This document shows positions 49,561 to 62,025 of a stretch of 64,000 nt of DNA, in pieces; within the stretch, counting starts at the first letter, position 1, and the number at the start of each line of letters is the position of its first letter. This stretch comes from Anaeramoeba flamelloides (lineage: Eukaryota; Metamonada; Anaeramoebidae): NCBI GenBank assembly GCA_027625915.1, contig JANTQA010000032.1:992001-1056000 (forward strand), given 5' to 3'. The notes beneath the pieces were generated by a model that was not told the DNA's origin, did not search any database, and was given only the letters and a program-made list of their open reading frames with translations. The position numbers and the translations under genes are program-made.

Positions 49561-50259
49561 ATGAACATCCACGAACAATTTGAAAAATACGACACCAACA
49601 AGGACGGATTCATCCAACCTGAAGAACTTAAAAAAGGATTGGAAATCGAAGAAGAAGAAGTTACCAAGATCTTTGAAGAATTTGACCGAAACAAGGACGG
49701 AAAATTGGACTTTTATGAATTCAAATATATGATGCTCAAAAGAGAATTTGCTCTTTTTGATAGCAACAATAACAACAAATTAGAATTAAATGAAATTATG
49801 GAAGGATATAGCCTTGACGAAGAAGCTGCCAAGAAGGTTATTGCTAAATATGATGAGAACAAGGATGGTTCACTTCAATTCCATGAATTCAAACACTGGA
49901 AACATGATGTCTTCCTTCAAAACGAATTCAACCACTACGATACCAACAATGACGGATTCTTACAACCCGAAGAACTTAAAACCGGTTACAAATTAGAAGA
50001 AGATGCAGTTACCAAGATCTTTAAGGAATTCGACGTCAACAGCGACGGAAAACTCGACTTTAAAGAATTCTACAAATGGAAAGTTACAGAAGATTTCAGA
50101 AAACTTGACAAGAATAACGATGGTAAAATCGATTTAGAAGAACTCAAGGAAGGATTCAAATGTGGTGAAGAAGGTGCCAAGAAATTCATTGCTAAATACG
50201 ATACAAATAACGATGGTACCATTGACCTCAATGAATGGTATGGCGTCTGGAAAATATAA
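49561..50259 (+). CDS. Eight-EF-hand calcium-binding protein
   Basis: A single exon of 232 residues with no signal or membrane segment, so probably cytosolic. Eight 12-residue loops start at residues 11, 42, 67, 98, 127, 158, 183 and 214. Seven have Asp at position 1, Gly at 6 and Glu at 12. Loop 3 (DSNNNNKLELNE) has Asn in place of Gly and weaker ligands, so it may bind poorly. Loops 1-4 and 5-8 repeat with an exact offset of 116 residues, showing that a four-hand unit was duplicated; the halves still share many codons. Coding DNA uses many C-ending codons (AAC, GAC, ATC), unlike its flanks and the USP gene, which may reflect strong expression. A pyrimidine-rich leader precedes the ATG. Likely a calcium buffer or sensor; the partner is unknown. 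Confidence 0.95.
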   Translation: MNIHEQFEKYDTNKDGFIQPEELKKGLEIEEEEVTKIFEEFDRNKDGKLDFYEFKYMMLKREFALFDSNNNNKLELNEIMEGYSLDEEAAKKVIAKYDENKDGSLQFHEFKHWKHDVFLQNEFNHYDTNNDGFLQPEELKTGYKLEEDAVTKIFKEFDVNSDGKLDFKEFYKWKVTEDFRKLDKNNDGKIDLEELKEGFKCGEEGAKKFIAKYDTNNDGTIDLNEWYGVWKI

Positions 50260-50663
50260 TTTGTTTCGTCAAGTGGAATTTCTGATCTTAAAATTTCAAA
50301 AAAAAGAAAAATTGGGGTTGATTAAAAAAAACTGTTCCTTAAAAAAAAATCTTAAAAATAGATTTCTCCTATGAACTTACAAATTTTAACCAAGACTAAT
50401 TTTCTTCTTAATAAAAATAAAAAAAGTTTTTCTTCTCTTTTTATTAAATTTAAAAAATAAAAATTTCATGATCACCAAATAAAAATGATATAAGAAAAGT
50501 AAAAAACATTTTCCATTTTTTTAATTGTTTTTTTTTTTTTTTTTTTTCATTCTTGCTTAATTAGAGTGGTAAATAATCTGTATATTTTAACCATGAATTT
50601 TTTTTTTATTTTAAAGTAAGGAGTGAAAAAAATACCTGGAAATGAAAATAATACCTGTCAAGA

Positions 50664-51140
50664 TTGTTAATTGTGAATATTAGGAAAATTGTTGTTTAAT
50701 TTCTTTTATTTTTAATCAAATACTTTTTTTAAATTTCCAAATTTTTTTATGAGATTAGTAATAAACCTACCTAAAGTTCATCAAAGTGGGGTGCTCTAGA
50801 GAATACTCAATTAATTGTTTGATAACATAAGTTGATCAACTTTTTTTGAAAAATAATCGAGGGTTTTATCAAGGTTTGCTAGAGTTTGGAAAATGATAAT
50901 TTTTATTCTTGTTTTTTAATCGATTGAGTGGTGTGTAGAACAAGTGTGATTTCATCAATCATCCTTCTAATAAGTGGGTGGACTATAATTTTAAAAGTTT
51001 GATTCTTAAAAAAAAAAAGGATTTGATTTTAAATAAATGAAATTTTGCATAAATTTTTCTTATATTTTCATTATAATCTTGTACGTGATTATTTTCTGGT
51101 ACAGTATTTTTTTCACAACTTTATACAAAATTTTTTTGAA
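50664..51140 (+). repeat. Dispersed repeat family D, copy 2
   Basis: Colinear with 16485-16945 and in the same orientation. It begins about 400 bp after the EF-hand stop codon. See copy 1 for shared blocks. Confidence 0.85.
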
Positions 51141-52914
51141 TAGATTAACTTTTTTTGAGTTTTTCTTGAAAAAATATTCAGGATCCTTCCTATTTTATAC
51201 CATTTCCATATAATGTTTATTACTAGTGATATATTTTTTAATTTAAAAATGTGGAATCAATAATTCTTGTTGGAAATTCTAATTCGGGTTTATTTTCGTA
51301 AATTTTTTTTAACGAGTAATTCTTCTTCACACCCAAATTCGGAATTATTATTTGAAAGTTCCTTATTCCTTATGTAAAGCCCAATACGCTTTCTTTTAAA
51401 TGATAATAGATTTTAGAGTTCATATAAATATATATTTTAAAATTAAATTCGGTGGTATAGTTATAATGGGCAAACAAAATCGATTTTACTTTTACCAAAT
51501 TCTTCAATTTTATTTTGGTAAAATCATAAAGAATTCAAATATTTATTTATTCCATATCAAAGTGAATATAGATATTTAACCTTCTTTATTAATAATATTT
51601 TTTTAAAAACAATCAAGAATTAACGTAAATCACTAGTTTAAATATTGAATATTTTAAAAAATAGAGTTTTTACAATATTTCACATTTATACCAATGAATG
51701 CTTTTATTTGTGAGAAAATAGAGATATTGGGATTTTGTTAAAATAATGATATTTTCTGATTTACCTATTAATTGTCGTATTTTTTCTGAATTTAAAAATT
51801 ATTTGTGAAAGTATCTTTATCAACTACAAATTTTAAGAAATAATTAATTCTGTTTCAAAAATATATATAAAATAAAAAAACACCAGTTATATTTTTTTTA
51901 CATATTTTTTAGTGTTTATTTACCTTATAAACCATTTTTAAGCATTAATTATGATTCCAATTTTTTTTATTAATTGATTACAACTTTTATTCTTTTTGAT
52001 AATGGAGAATTTGTTTATAATAAAAAGTTTCAATTATTATCAAAAATTTTTCAGTTTATTAACTAAAAATAACAAATAAAGATAATCTATATTTCCCTGG
52101 AGAGATAAATTAATCACTAATTTGTTAATTTGTTTTTAAATTTTTATAATATGGTTGATAAAAGCTAATAATTTTTATTATTTTTTTTTTTATAATTTAT
52201 AAATATAGATTTTACCATTAGTTTCATAAGCTGGAAAATTCCAGAAAAAAATACACAAATCCCCAATTAAATTTATTACAATTATTTTTTACACAATTTC
52301 AACAATTATTGTTTATTAACTCTTTGTTTTTTTTTTTTTTCGTTTTCATTTTAGTCTAAGGAAACTTTATATATATATATATATATATATTGGTATATAA
52401 ATATTCAAAGAAAAAAATAAATCAAAAGTTTTATACGACCAAAAGAAGTTGAGTAATTTTCATTTTATTCAAAATTAAATTTTCAAAGTCATTGGACAAT
52501 GGAAATAACATTATTTTTTAATAAATTTCAAATAACTTTTTGATGATAAATTAATCCTTTTAAACAATTAATTATTTGTGGATCGAGATATCAATTTCAT
52601 TCTAAAAAACTGGACACATTCAAATTTGAAATTGGCTAAACAATCTCAATTTATATATATTTCAAAACATAATTTCTTTCGAAAGTAACAGGCGTTTTTT
52701 TAGCTGATATCAGATTTTTGATGTTCATAAAGGTTTTTAAAAAGTTTGAAGTAATGAGAAGAATACACATATTCAATTTTTTTTTCTGAAATGAAATACA
52801 ATTCAAGTTTATTTTCTGATAGTCAAAAAATAAATATTTCTTTCGAAAATGACTTTAAAAATCAAAATTCTCTGAGAAAATATAAAATTTATTAATAAAA
52901 AAATACAGTTTTTT
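51141..52914. other. AT-rich intergenic region, nothing recognised
   Basis: No gene or clear repeat is seen. There is a short TA run at about 52370-52390 and several A and T runs. A segment near 52590 (CTGGACAC) weakly recalls one near 53350 in family E, but too little to group them. Confidence 0.5.
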
Positions 52915-54350
52915 GATCAGATCACAAGATATCTTTTAGACAAGTAGTAATATTTATTGATCCTCATCAATTAAATATGATCCTTGATTTAGTAAAAAAC
53001 CCAACAATTTCAGATAAAAAATATACATTTTACCACAAATTTAAAGGTGAATTATCAATATCCAGACTTCAGAGTTGCAAAATGTCATTCTAAAATTTGT
53101 GGTGGAAATGTGGATTAGTTGCTAAAAAATTCAATGTTTTTTACAAACCAATAATTAAATAATAGATTTTTTTGATAAATTATTTCAGAAATGTTGGAAA
53201 TAAACTAAATTTCAAATAAATGTCCCAACTTTTTTTTTATTTTTTCTTTTTTTAATTTTTTTTTTTTTATTTTTATGTGAAAAATAAATATTTCTTGTGT
53301 TTAGAGCTGAAAAATAAATTAGTAATTTTTTTATTATAAACTATCTTTCAAAAAATTGGACACCGTTTAAACAGTTGAAAGAATCACAATACTACACTTT
53401 AAATCCAATTTCAAAAGAATTAAGATTTTACAACTATTTTCATTTTTTGTCTTTTTTGTTTTGTTTTCATTTCCTTTTTTCGAGTTACGTAATCTGTTTG
53501 GTTAGATCTGTATTTTTTTTTTTGATGATTGATAGAAGGTTAATGTTGAGTTTTTTTAATATAAAAATCACATACAATTGGTTGATGGGTCTTTTCATTT
53601 GATCGATCAACAATTGTGAGTGAAATTTCAACAAATTTACCAATACGTTTTTTGTTCAGCTCGTCTCATTATTTACGACACACCAATTTTTATTTTTGGG
53701 TATTATATTTTTTTCTTTTATTTGGATTAAAATGATTACTTATTAAAACATTAATAACCTGTAACGTAAATGTGTTTTTTTATTAGGTTTGAAAAAATAC
53801 AATAAATTGAGTTTTATTTTTGTTTATTTTTGATTTTGAGATTGACCCCAAATTTTTGGAATAGGGTTTTATATATAAATTCAATTTATAAAAAGATTTA
53901 TTTCCAAAATTTGTTTTTTAATGGGCCAATGATTTTGAAATGGGATTTATATTGATGTTGCGATTAGTTATATAAAAAATGAAACAAAATTAATAGGTCT
54001 TTTATGTTTTTATGTTGATGATTATTGAGTTAATCTTTGAAATTAAAAAATGAAAAAAATAGATACTTTTGGAATGTTCTAAATATGAATTATTAACCTA
54101 GAATATTATTATTTTGATTTAGAATTTTAGATTTGGAAGGGAATTAAAAAGAAAATTTCAAAAATGAAAACTTTTAATAGTAATCCTTAGTATAAAAATG
54201 TAATAATTTATTTGGCAATAAAATTTATAATAGATTTTTTAGAGTCACAGAAACTATTTGAACCATTTCATCACTAATATCATTTACACCCAATTATAAC
54301 ATACTTTGGTTCTTGAGAAATCTAAGGTGAGGCTAATCCCTAAAGACAAT
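52915..54350 (+). repeat. Family G copy 2, split by an inserted family E copy
   Basis: The G blocks at 52915-53215 and 53970-54350 are contiguous in copy 1 (46060-46745). The roughly 750 bp between them (53216-53969) is absent from copy 1 and contains the sequence shared with 38845-39080 (family E). The frame at 53375-53602 lies in the insertion and looks like a chance frame. Confidence 0.8.
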
Positions 54351-54792
54351 TTAATTTGAAGAGTAGTACTAAACACAAAAAAAAAAAAAAAAAAAAAATA
54401 AATATTTCAACTTTATTTTTTTCATTAAAAAACCCATAAAAGGTTTGAGAAAACATAAAAAGATACTCTGTTAAATTATTTCAAATAAAATAATCATAAA
54501 ACAGCAACTTACTTTGATTAAATTTGAAAAATTATTACTGTTAATATATTACACAAATAATAAACAATTATTTTTCACTAGTTCCTTTTTATTTTAAACA
54601 CAAAGCGTTCAAGACTTTGATTTTAAATTTAAAAAATAAGAAAGGGTGTAATAATTAATTTCAAACTAATCAAAAGGTATTTGAAAGTTATTATTATTAT
54701 CAAAAATAAAACGGATGATAACAAGAATAAAAAAAAGTAATTCGTAAAAAAAAAAACTAAATAAAAGTAATTGACAAGGAGTGAGCAAGGAT

Positions 54793-55086
54793 TTAAAAAT
54801 ATTTAATTACATGGGGTAAAGTTGGCTCGGTGGCATATGGTGACGTTGAGCGCTTTTCTAGGGAATTTTCTTGGTGGATGCTCGATTCGTAAGATTTTCT
54901 TTTGATTTTTTTTTGATCATTTTGTTGAAATTCAAACTGAATCATTTTAGGGATTGTTTCTGCTGTACTAATTTTAGTTGCACATTGGAAATTGTGGTGT
55001 TGGTATTTTAATTTGAATTTCGGTTCACAACATTTTTCAAAATGGTTTTGGTTTGTATTTTTGAATTGATGTAACACAAGTTCCAT
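54793..55086 (-). CDS. Doubtful small ORF or exon
   Basis: The frame is open from about 55206 to a stop at 54793. The only useful ATG is at 55086, which would give 97 residues. The part before it includes the CAC-rich minisatellite. Base composition is less AT-rich than the surroundings, and the translation (for example HFEKCCEPKFKLKYQHH) is not simple sequence, which favours a real or formerly real exon. No family is recognised, and no convincing splice partner was found upstream or downstream. Confidence 0.3.
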   Translation of the reverse strand: MELVLHQFKNTNQNHFEKCCEPKFKLKYQHHNFQCATKISTAETIPKMIQFEFQQNDQKKIKRKSYESSIHQENSLEKRSTSPYATEPTLPHVIKYF

Positions 55087-55140
55087 TTGGGTCAAGAGTG
55101 GTTTTGATGATTTAAAATTAATGTTGGGTTTCAAAATAAG

Positions 55141-55204
55141 AAGTGGTGAAGTGGTGAAGTGGTGAAGTGGTGGTGTGGTGGTGTGGTGGTGTGGTGGTGT
55201 GGTG
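55141..55204 (+). repeat. 8-bp minisatellite in two blocks of four
   Basis: Four exact copies of AAGTGGTG (55141-55172) are followed by four exact copies of GTGTGGTG (55173-55204). The total is 64 bp with no interruption. It is much richer in G than the surrounding DNA. Confidence 0.97.
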
Positions 55205-56539
55205 AGTTAATGCAAATAACAATTTGTAAAAAGTTGGTTTTTTTCTGTGTATGATTTTCTGTTTTGGAAACAGGTAAAAAAAAAAAATTGAATTTTTTCA
55301 AGTGTTTTTAATTATTTTCCACCAAACAAATCATTTTTCAAGTGCTGTTTTCTTTCTTACAAAACAGTCTCGTCTCAAACAAGAGTCAGATAATTCATCA
55401 TTTCCAAAAAATTTTATTTGTTGTAATTTTGATCCAAATCTTTTGAAGAAAACTTCACCGTGGTGAATGAAATCTTTGATATTTTGAAGAATTACTCTAA
55501 ACCAATGAATGTTAAAAAAAAAATAAAATTATTAAATAATTTTTAACTTATCCAGATTTCATGAAGAATTTGAAAGGGTGAAGATTTGATGAAAGGTTTG
55601 AGATGAATTTTTGATTTTTAAAGATATCTAAATATGCTAAAATTTCGTTTAAACGAAAACAAACTTTTTAATTTGGAAAAGGGACTTTTAAATTCTTTTG
55701 GTGATTTGTTTTCTAGTTTCTTAATATTGGAAGAGGTTGTTTGTTGAGAAGAGTATTTTATCCAAAAAAAAAAAATGAACAATTTCTTATTTCAAGAAAA
55801 TCCGGAAATAAAGGACAGAGAAGCTCCTAAGAAGTACAAAAAACAATGTTACTCTCACTTTAGAAAATTGAGCGGTTCCAGTTTGGAATGATCATTTTGA
55901 ACTTCTTCTGAATTTATTTTTCTTGAGAGACAAATTGGAAAAAAATTGTACAAAGAAAAAGATTAAAATCAAAGTAAAAAAAGAACAAGTCATTTTTTGA
56001 CTCAAGAGGCACCATTGTTTGAATATAAATTCAAAATTTGTTTGAACTAACAGTAATAAATTCGATCTGTGATATTATGAAACAAAAAATAAAAGAGGAA
56101 AGTAAAAAAAAAAAAAAGAAAAAATGAATGGATAAATTACTTAAAAATACAATAAATAATGTTTCTTGTGTAAAAGGAAAAAAGTTAGATGAGAGAAGGA
56201 CTCTAATTAAAGTATGTTACCATTGTAAGGGAATGGTTTTTGGTATACACAGTTAAAAAGTCTCTATAAAATTGTAAAGGAACGTTATTGTACAATAAAT
56301 TTATACCTTATTGAATCAGTATCTCAATAAAAAAACTCTCGTTTATTGGAAATATTGCTGTTAAATTACTTTTTCAACCTCAAAGATAGAATCCAAAATC
56401 ATACTAGTATGAAGTTTTTTAAAAATTAATAGTTAATTGTCCAAAACTAACTATTTTTTCTATTTTTTAAAACTGATAATTAAAGAATAAGTTGGTGAAA
56501 ATTTTCTGTTCTTTTTCCTATTTTTCTTTTTTTTTCTTC
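55205..56539. other. Intergenic region, no gene seen
   Basis: AT-rich DNA without a recognised repeat or coding frame. Some stretches (55360-55480 and 55780-55920) are slightly richer in GC but show no start, motif or splice pattern that I can support. Confidence 0.5.
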
Positions 56540-57035
56540 CGATTACAGTTGTTAAAATAAAGAGTCTAAAAAAATTTCACCATGCTTCAAAATAAAAAGC
56601 GAGTTTTTTTGTTATAGAAGACCTAAAAATCAACCCATCAAAGTGAACAATAATAAACCCTAAAAAATACACGGAATTGGTTTCTTAAAGTTCTATGATT
56701 TAAAAAAGAAATTCCAAAAATGAATGATCAAATTGTAAAATTGATCTCAAAAAATAGAGTAAAATTTTTATGAAAGTTTTATCAACAAAAAAACAAAAAA
56801 TTTCAAAAAAATCGAGAAAATTAGAAAAAATTTTCATCAAATTGCATTCATAATTTAAATTTTCCTAAAAAACCCCCGATGTTTGCTTTCAAAATTGATT
56901 TGAACTTTAGTATACTATTTGGTAGTGGATTGGATGTTACATTGGAACAAGAAGAAAAAAAAGCATGGATTATTTTTTGAAACACAGATTATAGTTGTTG
57001 TGAATGCATTATTTTGATCACTATAGAGTTTTTCA
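56540..57035 (+). repeat. Dispersed repeat family A, reference copy
   Basis: One of the two fullest copies (the other is 37085-37625 on the minus strand). It runs from ATTACAGTTGTTAAAATAAA to the TTGATCACTATAGAG block. No inverted repeats at its ends and no conserved frame were found, so its class is unknown. Confidence 0.85.
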
Positions 57036-57487
57036 AAGAAAAAGGTAGAAATTTAGAATCTTTTCTTATTTTTTTTTATTAATTTTTTGTACTTCATTTG
57101 TGTAAAATCAAAATCAACAATGAAATTTTCTGAAGAATCAAAAAACAATAGCGATATGAAAATATTTCCCATTTAAAAATCAAATACTAGTATTAAGATT
57201 ACTTTAATAATAAGATCAAAAAACCAAAAATCAATTATTTTTTATTTACTTTTCATTAGTTTAGTTATTCTTGATTAAAATTTCTTACCAAAAATTTAGA
57301 AATTGGGATTTTAGAGGTAATTAATTAAAGCTTCAAAAATAAAAATAACAAACAAAAAAAATTGAAATTTTTGATATTTACAATCGGTTTTAAAGGGAAA
57401 TTATTAATAAAAAATAAGAAAAAAAGAAAAGAAAATAATAAGAGCCCCTGAAATATTAAAGAACATTTATATATATATATATATATA

Positions 57488-58206
<719 letters not shown>

Positions 58207-58266
58207 CATTAGTGTGTGCTTGTATTATTTGAAGTGGGTTACAATTTTTCCAGTCATTTACCCATT

Positions 58267-58445
58267 CAGACACAACTTTCAAAAAAATTTAAAATACTAC
58301 AAAATTTCAAATAAAGGCACATAATTCGAAATTTTTGGTTTACACAAATAATTTTAATAGAATTTGAATTTCGTACCTTAATTTGGGATTTTTTTACTTT
58401 AATTTTAGTCCTAAGATGTTATCTTAAAAGTGGAACTGGCTGAAT
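58267..58445. repeat. Hairpin MITE family B, copy 5
   Basis: The left arm (CAGACACAACTTTC, then AATTTCAAATAAAGGCACAT) and right arm (CGTACCTTAATTTGGGATTT, ending TCTTAAAAGTGGAACTGGCT) pair with each other and match copy 4. It is more degraded on the left. Confidence 0.8.
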
Positions 58446-59599
58446 ATATATTTTCACATGATTTAAATCTTGTAGTTTTTCAACAAATAATAGAATAATT
58501 TAAAATGATCAAAATAGAATTCAATTTGTATTTTTATTCCCATCAAAGATTAAACTGAAAATTAAAAATTTGATTTCAAAACACATGAAGAACAATTAAT
58601 TAAAAGAAAATAAACAATTATTCTATTATTTGGTTGGACTTTTCTTTGTGATCAAAAATAAAATTTTTTTAATAAAAAACAAAATTTTTCTTATTTTTTT
58701 TTTTTTGAAATATAGTTTTTAGTGAGAGATATTTTGTTCTTTTTAATGAAAAAAGAAAATATTTTAAATTTTGCCACATTTGCTGATAGAAAATTAATTT
58801 TACAATGTATCACTATACACTTCAAAAAAATAAAATTAAATAAAAAAAAATAATCTTTAATACAATATTTTAAAAATAAAAAATTTTTTTGAAATTTTAC
58901 ATTATTACGAAAGTACTTTTAAAATAAAAATGTATTATTTTAATCTAAAATTAGAAATTTACAATAGTTGATATAATGTATCACCAATGGTGAAATTTTT
59001 AGAGTGTTATTATTAGTAATAATCTTGACTTCTTGTTTTTGTTTGGAAAAAACGATCAAAATGGGTTAAAATTTATCTAAAAACGTGCAAACATAAAATT
59101 TTGAAGTTTTTTTATTATTTTTCATTTTTTTTTTTTTAACTAGGATTTTCTACCTTATACTTAGCTTTTAGGTATTTTTAAATAATCTAAACTATGGGAC
59201 GGGGTTTATTTTCCAATTTGGAAAGAAAAAATAAGTAAAATGGAATTTTGGGTCAAAATTAATAATTTGACTTATAAAAAATAATGAAAAAATGTATAAT
59301 AATTAGATTTAATTTCACATAAGAATCGGAAAATAAACTATAGTGTTATAGAGTCGGTTACAATTGATAAAAATGTCTTAAAATATTCATTTCTTTGTTT
59401 TATTGCTAAGGGTTAGACAACATGTCTAATCTGTTAAAGAGAGAATTTTGAAGTGACTAAATTTGAGACTTCCAATTCAAAGAGTATCTAAAAGACACAG
59501 TCATTGGGAGTATTTTAATCCTAATTTAGTTTTCTAAATAAAAAAAGAGAAGTAAAAAAAAGGAGAAGAGTTAAAAAAATAAAGATAGGGTAAAAAAAT
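58446..59599. other. Intergenic region, no gene seen
   Basis: AT-rich DNA between the last MITE and the 3' side of the LINE. No coding frame or repeat was recognised. The exact LINE 3' end may fall in the last few hundred bases. Confidence 0.5.
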
Positions 59600-59690
59600 G
59601 AAGAATAAAGAAATAAATAAGTGAATAAGGGCAAAATAAGTAAAAAGTTTAGTGAATTGAGTAGTTTAGAGTTCTTTGGAAGGTTTACTC

Positions 59691-62012
59691 TTAAGTTTTA
59701 TTTGCTTTGAGTTCCTTTTTCTTGATTGCATGTTGAGTCATATTAGTCAAAAAGTAGTCTATTGTAGGGTCATAGATTTCTTTTTGGTTCATAATTCTCA
59801 GTAATGTGTCTGTGTCCTTCTTGATTATTATGTTATAATCAAAAATTTTGTTCTCTTTGATTTGTTTTTTCCAATCTCTTCTAGCTCTTTCGTACTTTTT
59901 ACATTCCCAGATGAAATGGCCGACATCGTCTACTTTTTTTTTACAACATGGGCAGATTTTTGAGTCTACTCCTTTTTCCCATTTGTATGTATACCTGTTC
60001 AATCCATTACAGAATGATTTGAGTTTGAATAGGGTAGTAGATGATCGCCAGTTTAAATCGGGTTGTTTTTCGCTGAAGTTTTCTGGAAATTGGCTGATTT
60101 TGAGATATCTCTTTAATTTCCAATTTTCTTCCTCCTTAGATGAATCTACTTTGTCTTGTATCGATTTTATGTGAGTTTGATGGATTTTTTTTTTGATCTC
60201 TTTTTTCCCCATGTTTTCCCAATCTATACCTTCGATTACATCTAGTTGGAGGTCTTCGGCTAGATGATCCAGTTCTAAAAGCTTTAATTTCTTAATGAAA
60301 TTAGCCTTCCTTGAAAGGATCATGTGAGAAGTGGGCTCAGTTCTGGTCTCCCATTTTAGAATGTCAGTGGGAGTACCCCGTTGTATTTTGATAATTTTTT
60401 TAAGTCTTTTGTTGACCCAAGTATCAATCTCATTGTAATCTGTTTGGATTAGATTAAAGATATCTAAACCATATAGTACTTGGGGTAGTATTACTGCTTT
60501 AAATAGTTGTATTTTGAGGGCATTCGATAAAGTCCCGTTAGCATATATGTATATATTCTTTTGGTAATTATCTTTTGCCTTCGGTAGGTTTTTCTTAATG
60601 TGCTCTTTCTTATTCAGCCATATACCTAAATACTTTATCTTTTTTAAAGCTGTTACTTTTTCGGTCTTAGTGTCATTTACTGTAAGACCATATTTTTCTA
60701 TAATGGGGTAGATGCTGCTTTTTAATTGCTCGTCTATTTTGTTTTCGGATATTCCTTCCATTATAAGAATTAGATCATCTGCATACATTTGAGTATGTAT
60801 AGCGTGCGGTTGCATTTTTTGCAATATAAAATGACTTATATATGCAAAAATGATAGGGGATAATGGATCTCCCTGGTATACCCCAGTTCCATCTCCAGCA
60901 TAGTATTGTTTGATAAATTCTCTAATTAGAGGATCTTTAATGAATTTTGGGGCTGTTTCGACAATTAGTCTATGAGGGACTGAGTCGAAACATTTGGCAA
61001 GGTCAATAGTTACTGCCCATGTGTGGCCTGATTTTCTTTTCCCTTTTTCTTCTTTGAATTTTTTCAAGAAAATTTTGACTGCAATCCTAGTGTCAAATTG
61101 TTTCCTGAAACCGAATTGAGCTGGGGTAATATGTTCCCATGATCGTTCGGTTCTCTTGTAGACAAGTTTTAAGAAAATCCTTGCCAGAGCATTATTAATT
61201 GAAATTGGTCTATAATTGAGAGTTATTCCTTCATCTCCTTTCTTATGTAAAAAGAGAAGATCTCTCTCTTTTATATATTTTAGGTTATTCCTTTCTGGGT
61301 TTTTGATCCAGTTTTGAAATATTCTTTGAAGAGTATCTATAAATGTGGAATAATTTTCTTGGTATTTTTTATCCTCTATTTTTCTCGAATCTTTTTTATA
61401 TAGATATATTTTGTCAAATTGTTTGACTGATTTGTTTTTTATCCATTTTATTTGTTCTTCTATTTCTTTTTTTTCAAAGTATGTATTAGAGGATTCTTCA
61501 TTACTAAAGAAATTTTTGGTTTCTTGAATTTCTTTTAAGAATTTTTTGATGATCTCTTTCTTAATGGAATCAATATGAGCTTGATACTCATATTCCATTT
61601 TAGGATTATTTTTGATCATTTTGAGGCTGTTTCCTCTGATTCTATTGTAGTGTTTCCACCAGTTTATATTATTTAGTCTAAATTCTGAATTAATTTTTTT
61701 CAGAATTTTATTCCAATTTTTTTTTTCTCTGGTGATTGTTTTTTTAGTGTATGGATCTGCTATAAATTCTATCATTTTTTGGATTGTAATGTAGTCTTCA
61801 TACTTTAAGTCCTGAATGATATGAATGGTTTGTGTAAATTTTTTTTTAAAATTTGAGAAGTTTTTTTCGTTGAGTTCTTTATCCTTGAAGTATAATATAA
61901 ATTCTTCTTGAAATTTTGACTCTTCTCTACATGAGTAGATCTGTTTGATCTCTAGGTCTTTTTCAATTTTTATTTTATTAATGACCATTTTGTGGTCTGA
62001 GAGTCTTACCAT
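59691..62012 (-). CDS. LINE reverse transcriptase segment with zinc knuckle
   Basis: 773 residues, open throughout. The first residues carry SDHKMV, the last motif of the APE endonuclease, so the true protein starts in the upstream frame. The RT domain is at about 255-480: the fingers motif NYRPISI, IDLAKCFDSVPH (Asp337 and Asp343), GVYQGDPLSP, and the catalytic YADD at 410-413. A thumb region follows. Near the C-terminus, CPCCKKKVDD followed by GHFIWECKKY forms a CCHC knuckle of the zf-RVT kind. The activity would be target-primed reverse transcription. All catalytic residues are present, so this part could be functional if expressed. Confidence 0.93.
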   Translation of the reverse strand: MVRLSDHKMVINKIKIEKDLEIKQIYSCREESKFQEEFILYFKDKELNEKNFSNFKKKFTQTIHIIQDLKYEDYITIQKMIEFIADPYTKKTITREKKNWNKILKKINSEFRLNNINWWKHYNRIRGNSLKMIKNNPKMEYEYQAHIDSIKKEIIKKFLKEIQETKNFFSNEESSNTYFEKKEIEEQIKWIKNKSVKQFDKIYLYKKDSRKIEDKKYQENYSTFIDTLQRIFQNWIKNPERNNLKYIKERDLLFLHKKGDEGITLNYRPISINNALARIFLKLVYKRTERSWEHITPAQFGFRKQFDTRIAVKIFLKKFKEEKGKRKSGHTWAVTIDLAKCFDSVPHRLIVETAPKFIKDPLIREFIKQYYAGDGTGVYQGDPLSPIIFAYISHFILQKMQPHAIHTQMYADDLILIMEGISENKIDEQLKSSIYPIIEKYGLTVNDTKTEKVTALKKIKYLGIWLNKKEHIKKNLPKAKDNYQKNIYIYANGTLSNALKIQLFKAVILPQVLYGLDIFNLIQTDYNEIDTWVNKRLKKIIKIQRGTPTDILKWETRTEPTSHMILSRKANFIKKLKLLELDHLAEDLQLDVIEGIDWENMGKKEIKKKIHQTHIKSIQDKVDSSKEEENWKLKRYLKISQFPENFSEKQPDLNWRSSTTLFKLKSFCNGLNRYTYKWEKGVDSKICPCCKKKVDDVGHFIWECKKYERARRDWKKQIKENKIFDYNIIIKKDTDTLLRIMNQKEIYDPTIDYFLTNMTQHAIKKKELKANKT

Positions 62013-62025
62013 ATCAATTTTTTCT

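Noticed and set aside
52590-53370. Shared TGGACAC motif as transposon ends
   Set aside because: The similarity between 52590, 53350 and 19245 (-) is limited to a few bases in AT-rich DNA and does not extend.
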